Assembly: GCA_030591795.1 (NCBI GenBank)
Contig: JAUVAJ010000143.1
Span: 1-5,400, forward strand
Reading direction: 5' to 3'
Length of the DNA stretch: 5,400 nt
Source of the DNA: Desulfuromonadales bacterium
GTDB taxonomy: Bacteria; Desulfobacterota; Desulfuromonadia; Desulfuromonadales; UBA2294
Below are positions 1 through 4,934 of the stretch, in pieces (position 1 is the first letter of the stretch; every line of letters starts with the position of its first letter). The position numbers were made by a program, and so were the translations under genes. The notes under the pieces are model-generated. The model was not told where the DNA came from. It searched no databases and was given only the letters and a program-made list of their open reading frames with translations.

Positions 1-1035
1 GAACCGGGCGCGCCGTTGCCGGTCAAACGCCAATATTTAACTGACCTGGATAGTTCCTCTTGCCGCTCCTACATTTCAACGCCGGATACAGAGTTCGGTG
101 ATATGGCGCTGACCGAAATTTCTCGCGGTTGCGGCCACGGCTGCCGCTTCTGTGCTGCCGGCTATATCTTCCGGCCACCACGGGTGCGCAGTCTTGATGC
201 CGTTAACACGCAGATCGAGGCTGGGCTCTGTCAACATCAGAAGCAGGGGCTGGTCAGCCCGGCGGTCGGTGACTACCCACAGTTAGCTGAATTGCAAAAA
301 GGAATACTGGAGAAGGGCGGAACCGTCTCGGTCGCCAGCTTGCGGATCGATACACTGACCGCAGCTGATGTTGCCGCCCTGGCGAAATCCGGCCATAAAA
401 CGGTAGCTCTGGCCCCGGAAGCCGGCAGTCAGCGGCTGCGCGATGTGATCAATAAACGAATCGATGCGCAGCAGATACTGCAGGCGGTTAAACTGCTCAG
501 CGACGGCGGCATCCCGAATCTTAAGCTTTATTACCTGATTGGTCTGCCTGGCGAAACATCGGCTGATCTGGATGAATTGCTCGAATCGGTCAGGTCAATT
601 CGCGAAGTATGGCTCGAGGCCGGGCGAAAACGCGGAAGACTTGGACAGATTCATTTATCAGTAAACCCCTTCGTGCCAAAGCCGTTCACCCCGTTTCAAT
701 GGGCTGCGATGGCGACCGAGTCAGAGTTGAAAAAGAAGATGCAGCAGCTCCGCTCCGGTGTCGGCAAGCTACCGAACGTGACAGTTGGCTTTGAGTCGGC
801 ACGGGCCGCATTGTTGCAAGGGTTGTTGTCACGCGGCGGCAGAGAGGTCGGTGGCCTGTTACCAGAACTGGCAACCGGGGTGCGTTATCCGCTTGCGTGT
901 CGGGCGAATGCGGTCAATTGTCAGGCTATTCTGCATCGTGAACGTGACAAGTCAGAGATTTTTCCGTGGGAGGTGATTGACTGCAGGGTTGTACGGGAAT
1001 ATCTTTGGTTGGAGTGGCAGAAAGCTACGGATTAG
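1..1035 (+). CDS. Radical SAM protein, C-terminal part (5' end outside window)
   Basis: The frame is open from the first base, so the TTG at 16 is not a start and the gene begins upstream. 344 residues are visible. The radical SAM cluster motif CxxxCxxC is at fragment residues 44-51 (C44, C48, C51) and would bind a 4Fe-4S cluster that cleaves S-adenosylmethionine. Downstream come APEAG (about 138-142), GLPGET (about 181-186) and VNPFVPKPFTPF (about 221-232), a series typical of cobalamin-type radical SAM enzymes. In that class a B12-binding domain usually precedes the SAM domain; here it would lie outside the window. Members of this set of uncharacterised proteins are usually 500-600 residues long, so roughly 200 residues are missing. 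The substrate is unknown. It ends at TAG 1033-1035, 26 bp before a strong hairpin, so it is the last gene of its transcript. The radical SAM call is firm; the subfamily is inferred. Confidence 0.9.
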   Translation, partial: EPGAPLPVKRQYLTDLDSSSCRSYISTPDTEFGDMALTEISRGCGHGCRFCAAGYIFRPPRVRSLDAVNTQIEAGLCQHQKQGLVSPAVGDYPQLAELQKGILEKGGTVSVASLRIDTLTAADVAALAKSGHKTVALAPEAGSQRLRDVINKRIDAQQILQAVKLLSDGGIPNLKLYYLIGLPGETSADLDELLESVRSIREVWLEAGRKRGRLGQIHLSVNPFVPKPFTPFQWAAMATESELKKKMQQLRSGVGKLPNVTVGFESARAALLQGLLSRGGREVGGLLPELATGVRYPLACRANAVNCQAILHRERDKSEIFPWEVIDCRVVREYLWLEWQKATD

Positions 1036-1061
1036 CTGCTTATTAATATGGTTTGAATAAA

Positions 1062-1096
1062 AAAAGGAGCAGGGAGAAAAGCTCCCTGCTCCTTTT
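1062..1096. terminator. Bidirectional intrinsic terminator
   Basis: A perfect 15-bp inverted repeat (left arm 1062-1076, right arm 1082-1096) encloses the 5-base loop AAAAG. The core GGAGCAGGGAG/CTCCCTGCTCC is GC-rich and flanked by A and T runs. On the minus strand the stem is followed by seven T (complement of the A run 1059-1065), giving a textbook terminator for the cytochrome gene that ends at 1118. On the plus strand it ends in TTTT and can stop the radical SAM transcript. It lies between two convergent genes, as expected for a shared terminator. Confidence 0.93.
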
Positions 1097-1117
1097 AAGT
1101 TGTAATCTCGAGAGAAA

Positions 1118-1765
1118 TTACTTGTTGTGGCAGTTCAGGCAGAGTGCTGATGTTGCGTTGCTCATCCGCAGGAAGCTGCTGACACCTGTAACGCCATGAA
1201 CGTCGTGGCAAGAAGAACACCAGAACTGATCGGTGGTGCTACCAAAGGAGACAGCGCCGGTCATCGAAGCCGGACCTTCAATAACAGCAATAGTGTGGAG
1301 CTGCGTGTCGGCGGCCAAAAGAGCGTCAGTGACGGTGAAGCCGACTGGATGATCGTTGTCAAGGTTGGTACCGAGATTGGCATTAGCGCCGACCTGGCCA
1401 GCCGGAACGCCACCGGTGGTGTTCGGCGGGTTGGTCAGTACGCTATTCAGGCTGGCACCGTCATGACAGGAGAGACAGAGGATAGCGTCAGAAGCGTTGA
1501 CACCAGCCAAGTCTGTTGCGTGATTCATCGAACCAGCTGGGTCGTTGTAGAAACCAGTTGCGTTGACGGTGCCACGGTTCCACAGCGGAGCGGATCCTGA
1601 AACGCCAGCACCGTGCGGGGTGTGGCAGTAGGCACAGATTCTGTCATAGGTACCTTTGATGGTTGCAGCAGAACCGGATGACAGGTCATGAGCTGTGTCA
1701 GCGATTAATGCAAACGACGGGGCGGCGAACAGCACGAGGGCTGCTACCAAGATAAACTTCTTCAT
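1118..1765 (-). CDS. Secreted tetraheme c-type cytochrome, OmcE-like
   Basis: 215 residues. Residues 1-19 form a signal peptide (MKK, hydrophobic core, likely cleavage after PSFA). Four CxxCH heme-binding motifs follow: CAYCH 44-48, CLSCH 97-101, CSSCH 183-187 and CLNCH 209-213. Other histidines that could serve as distal ligands are H26, H51, H82, H139, H157 and H190, so bis-histidine ligation of all hemes is possible. The order CxxCHTPH, APLWN, LCLSCHDG, DHPVGF, CHDVHG, FLRMSN and LCLNCHNK matches a tetraheme family that, as I recall, includes Geobacter OmcE, whose subunits polymerise into extracellular heme filaments. The start is fixed by GGAGGT at 1771-1776, five bases before ATG. The likely role is electron transfer in the periplasm, at the outer membrane or outside the cell. 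Filament formation is inference. The gene lies downstream of the NHL lipoprotein on the same strand and has its own sigma-54 promoter. Confidence 0.9.
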   Translation of the reverse strand: MKKFILVAALVLFAAPSFALIADTAHDLSSGSAATIKGTYDRICAYCHTPHGAGVSGSAPLWNRGTVNATGFYNDPAGSMNHATDLAGVNASDAILCLSCHDGASLNSVLTNPPNTTGGVPAGQVGANANLGTNLDNDHPVGFTVTDALLAADTQLHTIAVIEGPASMTGAVSFGSTTDQFWCSSCHDVHGVTGVSSFLRMSNATSALCLNCHNK

Positions 1766-1787
1766 TTTCTACCTCCATAGGTTTTTT

Positions 1788-1806
1788 GTGACGGCTTTTC
1801 CATCAC
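1788..1806 (-). other. Leader hairpin just upstream of the cytochrome RBS
   Basis: In the minus-strand RNA, GUGAUGG (1806-1800) can pair with CCGUCAC (1794-1788) around the loop AAAAG. This gives seven pairs including one G-U. The G-U pair works only in the minus-strand RNA (it would be C-A on the other strand), which suits a role in the cytochrome leader. The hairpin ends 11 bases before the GGAGGT ribosome site and is followed by an A run, not a U run, so it is not a terminator. It could stabilise the mRNA or affect translation. I saw no match to the c-di-GMP/cGAMP (GEMM) riboswitch core. Confidence 0.4.
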
Positions 1807-1897
1807 TTTGTTAAATTTCTTCCAGATCAACTTGGGTCCTCCATGGATCTAAGATACAAGCTGATACGGTGGAAGCGACAATATCCGGTTTATAGTG

Positions 1898-1913
1898 AGC
1901 AACTTGTATGCCA
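1898..1913 (-). promoter_or_regulatory. Sigma-54 (RpoN) promoter of the cytochrome gene
   Basis: Read on the minus strand the site is TGGCAT-ACAAG-TTGCT, against the consensus TGGCAC-N5-TTGCA. Both invariant pairs, GG at -24 and GC at -12, are present with exact spacing, and only the last base of each half differs. Transcription would start near 1887, giving a leader of about 120 bases before the cytochrome ATG. Sigma-54 promoters need an ATP-dependent enhancer-binding activator, so the cytochrome is probably under signal-dependent control, separate from the NHL gene upstream. Confidence 0.7.
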
Positions 1914-1915
1914 TA

Positions 1916-1927
1916 AATCAGCTGATT
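1916..1927. repeat. 12-bp perfect palindrome next to the -24 element
   Basis: AATCAGCTGATT is its own reverse complement. It ends two bases upstream of the -24 half of the sigma-54 promoter, covering about -29 to -40 of the cytochrome transcript. A dimeric DNA-binding protein at this place would compete with polymerase or touch its upstream side. No protein can be assigned, and a palindrome of this size can arise by chance. Confidence 0.4.
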
Positions 1928-1989
1928 AAGTGTTCTGCATCATAAATGGTAGTATTTAATCACGGGTTTTTGGGTAACATGTAATAATT

Positions 1990-2049
1990 ACAGGAAAATA
2001 ACCTGTTTCATGCTTATAATCTTTTCTTTTTATTTAAGTGTAACAGGTT
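1990..2049. promoter_or_regulatory. Inverted-repeat sites, candidate upstream activator sequence
   Basis: ACAGG (1990-1994) and CCTGT (2002-2006) form a 17-bp dyad with a 7-base AT-rich centre. A third copy lies at 2043-2047, within AACAGGTT (2042-2049), the exact reverse complement of AACCTGTT at 2000-2007. The dyad centre is about 111 bp upstream of the predicted sigma-54 start site near 1887, and the third half-site about 155-160 bp upstream. That distance is typical for enhancer-binding activators of sigma-54 promoters. The stretch lies in the AT-rich gap between the NHL and cytochrome genes, where I see no coding sequence. The regulator is not identified. Confidence 0.4.
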
Positions 2050-2130
2050 GTGGTTTTTCGTCACAAATCTGCTTTTGCAGTAATTCTGTCCGTTATTTAA
2101 CCACGTAGCATAGCGAAAGATGTCATATGG

Positions 2131-3216
2131 CTAATTATTGTCTTGATTGGCGTTACGTTTCTCCATATAGAGGATAAGACTTTCTTTGTCTTTCTCGGTG
2201 TAGGGGAATTTTTCGAGATATTTTTTGCTGTAGTACTGCCACACGGAAAACCTCTTGTTGCTGATATCGGCGATATATATCCGGTCGTTCTTATCTATAA
2301 AGATCGATCTTGGTGAACCGAAGCCGAGCGAACTCGATGTCGGTCCGGAGCCGAGAGTCAGGAGTACCTCTCCTTCGGAGTTGTGGACGCTGAGGCGTGC
2401 CGCCCGAGCATCGACGACATAAATGTTTCCTTCGCTGTCTATGTCGATATCCTTCGGACTCTCAAACTGGGTGAACTGGTCGCCGCGTGAACCGAATTTA
2501 CCGAGAAACTGTCCGTCGGCATCAAAATACTGGATTCTGGCATTGTACAGATCGGCAACGTAGAGATTTCCCTCCGGATTGATGGCTAGTCCCTGAGGGC
2601 CAAAGAAGTAGCCGTCGACAGTCCCTTTTCCGCCGAAATTAAACAGATGCTTGCCCTGCATATCGAAGACAGAGATTACATGAGCAAGCCCGTCCGAGAC
2701 ATAAATACGCTGTAGTGCTTCGTTAATGGCAATATAGGACGGTTTTTCCATTTCTTCCTTGCCGAAAGTGAATTTTGGTCTTAAATCTGGCGCATAGACC
2801 ATGACCATCCCCTTACCAGCATCGGCAACATAGAGATTGTTGTTGGCATCAAGCGCAAGACCTACTGGTCTTTTAAACGTCCCGCCACCGGTCAATTGTT
2901 TGAGTGTGCTATCGTTGAAATCAAATATGTGTACGTTGTAGGCGTGGATATCGGAGACGAATACTCGCCCGGCATTGTCACTGACGATACCGAACGGACT
3001 CACCATGCTAAACACCTGCTGCTCTCCGACTATTTTACCAAGCGCCTTCATCGTGTCCGACTTGGGAAGCTCAGCCTCCGAATAATAATTGCCGACCCAT
3101 TCTAGTCGTGGCTCTTCGGGCGGTGGCGGCCAAACGTATTTGACTTGCAATTTTTCGGCGCAGCCACCGAGAAGGAAAACAGAAAATAATATTGAAACTA
3201 ATAGGTACTTGTTCAT
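2131..3216 (-). CDS. NHL-repeat outer-membrane lipoprotein
   Basis: 361 residues. A lipoprotein signal ends in LGGC with the lipidated C19; Ala at the next position favours outer-membrane sorting. A linker with KYVWPPPPEEPRLEW (about 26-40) follows, a proline-rich motif I recall from related NHL lipoproteins. Six NHL-type blades then make a complete propeller, at about 72-110, 115-153, 156-196, 204-242, 250-290 and 298-337. Each has a P-x-G/D/S-[IL] entry and an [IV]YV[AS]D-like strand. The tail (338-361) is charged. ATG is preceded by GGAG (3223-3226) with a 6-base gap. NHL propellers usually bind proteins or peptides; no catalytic motif is visible. It lies upstream of the tetraheme cytochrome on the same strand. 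As I recall, NHL proteins often adjoin multiheme cytochrome genes in Geobacter relatives, so a role in cytochrome assembly or anchoring is plausible but unproven. Confidence 0.88.
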   Translation of the reverse strand: MNKYLLVSILFSVFLLGGCAEKLQVKYVWPPPPEEPRLEWVGNYYSEAELPKSDTMKALGKIVGEQQVFSMVSPFGIVSDNAGRVFVSDIHAYNVHIFDFNDSTLKQLTGGGTFKRPVGLALDANNNLYVADAGKGMVMVYAPDLRPKFTFGKEEMEKPSYIAINEALQRIYVSDGLAHVISVFDMQGKHLFNFGGKGTVDGYFFGPQGLAINPEGNLYVADLYNARIQYFDADGQFLGKFGSRGDQFTQFESPKDIDIDSEGNIYVVDARAARLSVHNSEGEVLLTLGSGPTSSSLGFGSPRSIFIDKNDRIYIADISNKRFSVWQYYSKKYLEKFPYTEKDKESLILYMEKRNANQDNN

Positions 3217-3316
3217 TCGTTACTCCGTAATGTTTGTTAAATACAGATTATCGTCAACGAGAGTTGCTTGCTTTGTTGTGCGCTTTAAGATAGTCGTATC
3301 GTTTAATACATTGCAC

Positions 3317-3345
3317 AGTATAATACAAATAGCTTATATACACAA
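3317..3345 (-). promoter_or_regulatory. Sigma-70-like promoter candidate for the NHL gene
   Basis: On the minus strand TTGTGT (3345-3340) and TATACT (3322-3317) are separated by exactly 17 bases. The -10 matches five of six consensus positions and the -35 three of six. Transcription would start near 3310, giving a leader of about 93 bases. The region is AT-rich, so chance matches are likely. The -35 lies 17 bases from the end of an insertion-sequence remnant, so the promoter may have been formed or altered by that insertion. Confidence 0.4.
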
Positions 3346-3361
3346 TTATATGAGCGAGGAT

Positions 3362-3529
3362 TCAACTCGCTAGTGTAACGTTGGAGGATTTTGAAAATAA
3401 CTTATTTGGGGTTTTGAATCCAAGTATTTTGTCGCAGTTGTTGAGTGTGTCCATCTCTTTCGGTGTTTCTGTGTCGGTAACTGTGGATAGCTTCTTTCCC
3501 TTGAGTTGAATTATATCCCGGAGTGTTCC
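3362..3529 (-). pseudogene. IS30-type transposase, C-terminal remnant
   Basis: The minus-strand frame ending at the TGA of 3362-3364 reads LRDIIQLKGKKLSTVTD and then MDTLNNCDKILGFKTPNKLF, finishing SSNVTLAS. This follows the end of IS30-family transposases, which typically reads (I/L)R-x-(Y/F)-x-PKG-x-x-(L/F), LNNRPRK-x-LG(F/W)KTP-x-x-(V/L)F and a short VALAS-like tail. The usual NNRPRK is degraded to NNCDKI. Only about 50 of the roughly 320-380 residues remain, without the catalytic DDE core, so it is inactive. Upstream residues in the same frame show no family pattern, and I could not identify the terminal inverted repeat. The family call rests on pattern recognition. Confidence 0.6.
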
Positions 3530-3578
3530 TTGACTTACAACCCCTTTTTGCCCCACAAGGTCTGATGACAAACAATCA

Positions 3579-3731
3579 CTACACCACCAACTGGTTCACG
3601 AGTCGCTGGACAACCCGACACCGGCTGATGTATATCACGGAAGAGCAAAGGAAGTGCTGACGCTGAGAAACGAGTTAAAAGAACAGTCTCTGCGGTTGAG
3701 AAAAGCGGGAATTCAGGGCTGCCGCCCCTGA
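3579..3731 (+). pseudogene. IS3-family transposase (OrfB), C-terminal remnant
   Basis: The plus-strand frame reads HHQLVHESLDNPTPADVYHG, continues with an Arg- and Lys-rich helix (RAKEVLTLRNELKEQSLRLR), and stops at TGA 3729-3731. IS3-family integrase subunits end this way: YN-x-x-RYHESL-x-N-x-TPADVY-x-GR followed by a basic helix. Here the RYHESL part has become LVHESL. Only about 50 residues are left, without the DDE catalytic residues, and there is no start codon, so it is dead. It is oriented opposite to the IS30-type remnant about 50 bp to its left. This shows that two elements decayed in the same gap. The terminal repeat of the element was not recognised. Confidence 0.72.
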
Positions 3732-3732
3732 A
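3712..3732. repeat. Hairpin over the IS3 remnant stop codon
   Basis: TTCAGGG (3712-3718) and CCCTGAA (3726-3732) form a perfect 7-bp inverted repeat around a 7-base loop and include the transposase stop codon. No T run follows on either strand, so it is not a convincing intrinsic terminator. It is probably part of the 3' end of the former insertion sequence. From here to 3823 I see no gene or clear regulatory site. Confidence 0.4.
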
Positions 3733-3823
3733 AGAAGAAACTGAGCAGACCACAGTTGCTTCGGAAAAGTACCTCTTGTCTTTACAGTCAAAGAGGCCAA
3801 AAGGGTTTGCTATATACATAAAT

Positions 3824-3828
3824 AGGAG
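3824..3828 (+). promoter_or_regulatory. Ribosome binding site choosing ATG 3837
   Basis: AGGAG is followed eight bases later by ATG at 3837. An in-frame GTG at 3828 overlaps the AGGAG itself and cannot use it, so it is a poorer start. The in-frame TTG at 3834 sits slightly closer than usual. ATG 3837 is therefore preferred. Confidence 0.65.
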
Positions 3829-3836
3829 TGAGTTTG

Positions 3837-4934
3837 ATGTTTTTTATTGATTTCTTTAAGAGCACCCGCGTTCTTAATTGGACGCTGGTCTTTGCTTTTA
3901 TGGTTCTCCTGGTCGGAATAGTTGTCAAAAAAATTTCAGACTATGATTTTTGGTGGCACCTGAATCTTGGCAGACAGATTTTTGAGCAAATGGCGCCGGT
4001 TGTTACTGACAAGTTCAGTTATACATTTGCTGACGTTTCACAGTTTAATGGCGAATGGTTCGCTGATCTGATGATCTACATGGGTTACCTGGTCGGTGGC
4101 TTTAGCGGCATCGCCGCTTTAAAAGTGATCCTGATCTCTTCAACGTTTTATTTTCTGGCTAAAGCAATGTATTTTGAACTTGACCGGGACAAGGGGGCTC
4201 TGGTTGTAGTTATTCTCTCTTTGGTTGTCGTATTATTTGCTCTGCGTTTTCGCCTCTTTGTCCGGCCTTTTCTTTTCTCGTATCTCTTTGTCTCGATATT
4301 TCTGTTTTTATTGCAGAAATACAGACATGAGGCCAATCACAAACTGCTTTGGGTCTTACCTGTACTACAAATCGTGTGGGTAAACTGCAGCAAGGGCTAT
4401 TTTTTTGGGCCCCTGTTGATTGGCCTTATGGCGATCAGTGAACTTCTTGAGGGTAAGCGCGACAAACGGATCTGGCTAGTTCTGTTGTTGACGTTGGGAG
4501 CATCCTGCTTAAGTCCAGAGGGCTGGCATTCCTACACCCCTTTGATGACTTTCATGTCCAACCAGAGTGGGGTTGCTTTGGTCGGCGAACATCAAGCACT
4601 CTCTGCCCAGTTGCTGTGGGGACAAGCTTGGCATTATTTCGTAGGTTTTCAAATTCTACTGGTCGGGGGGCTGATCTATCTGGTAGCGATGAAGGGGTGG
4701 CGCAACATATTCCTGTCGCTAGCTTTCTTAGCTTTTGCAATTCCACCTTTTTTCATGGTGAGGATGATAGATTTTTTTGCACTCATAGCAGTCCTGACTT
4801 TTTGTCTTTTTTTACAAAAACTTTTTATTACAATAGGTATTTACCGTTTCACCCTGTCACGTTTTACAACTGGTGGTTTGGCCCTGTTTTTTTATACACA
4901 GTACCCAACAATTCAACCTATGCTTTTGGTTTAG
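3837..4934 (+). CDS. Multi-spanning membrane protein, GT-C-like, N-terminal part (frame broken)
   Basis: 365 residues to the TAG at 4932-4934. After a first membrane helix (about 15-31) comes an outer loop with SDYDFWWHLNLGR (about 34-46), then FSYT and GEWFADLMIY further on. This arrangement (D-x-D-x-WWHL, later EWL and GG-x-x-G) marks a family of bacterial polytopic proteins resembling GT-C glycosyltransferases, in which loop-1 acidic residues matter for catalysis. About eight more hydrophobic segments follow, with charged loops such as EGKRDKR. The family continues into a soluble C-terminal domain, and that domain is encoded here from about 4910 in the -1 frame. The last 10-40 residues of this ORF are therefore probably out of frame. 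Possible causes are a lost base in one of the T7 runs (4772-4778, 4807-4813, 4887-4893), a sequencing error, or recoding. No substrate can be named; it would sit in the inner membrane. Confidence 0.75.
   Translation: MFFIDFFKSTRVLNWTLVFAFMVLLVGIVVKKISDYDFWWHLNLGRQIFEQMAPVVTDKFSYTFADVSQFNGEWFADLMIYMGYLVGGFSGIAALKVILISSTFYFLAKAMYFELDRDKGALVVVILSLVVVLFALRFRLFVRPFLFSYLFVSIFLFLLQKYRHEANHKLLWVLPVLQIVWVNCSKGYFFGPLLIGLMAISELLEGKRDKRIWLVLLLTLGASCLSPEGWHSYTPLMTFMSNQSGVALVGEHQALSAQLLWGQAWHYFVGFQILLVGGLIYLVAMKGWRNIFLSLAFLAFAIPPFFMVRMIDFFALIAVLTFCLFLQKLFITIGIYRFTLSRFTTGGLALFFYTQYPTIQPMLLV
4808..4814 (+). other. In-frame U UUU UUA slippery heptamer at the frame break
   Basis: In the frame of the membrane ORF the codons are CT[T TTT TTA], which fits the -1 slippery form X XXY YYZ. 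A -1 slip would continue at ACA 4814 in exactly the frame that encodes the C-terminal domain. I see no strong downstream stem-loop and no AGGAGG-like stimulator 10-14 bases upstream, so programmed frameshifting is only one explanation. A plain indel in the T run is simpler. A second slippery-type run, T TTT TTT, is in frame at 4772-4778. Confidence 0.3.

Noticed and set aside
16..18. TTG at 16 as the start codon of the radical SAM gene
   Set aside because: The frame is open through base 1, and the visible protein lacks the N-terminal domain expected for the family, so the gene runs in from outside the window.
1196..1600. 134-residue plus-strand ORF opposite the cytochrome
   Set aside because: It lies entirely antisense to a well-supported heme protein and has no recognisable motif.
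1766..1890. GEMM (c-di-GMP/cGAMP) riboswitch upstream of the cytochrome
   Set aside because: The conserved GGGACGCAAAGCC-like core and tetraloop-receptor elements are not found in the minus-strand leader.
2069..2080. CTGC-TTTT-GCAG hairpin as terminator for the NHL gene
   Set aside because: The stem has only four pairs and is followed on the minus strand by ATTTGTG rather than a U run; too weak to call.
3089..3373. 94-residue plus-strand ORF over the NHL gene start
   Set aside because: It overlaps the N-terminal coding region and promoter of the NHL gene antisense, with no domain or ribosome site seen.
3808..3816. Extended -10 (TG-C-TATATA) as promoter of the membrane gene
   Set aside because: No acceptable -35 lies at 16-18 bases, and the start of transcription would fall within the ribosome binding site.
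3535..3819. 94-residue minus-strand ORF
   Set aside because: It is antisense to the IS3-type transposase remnant; its sequence is the reverse shadow of that coding region.
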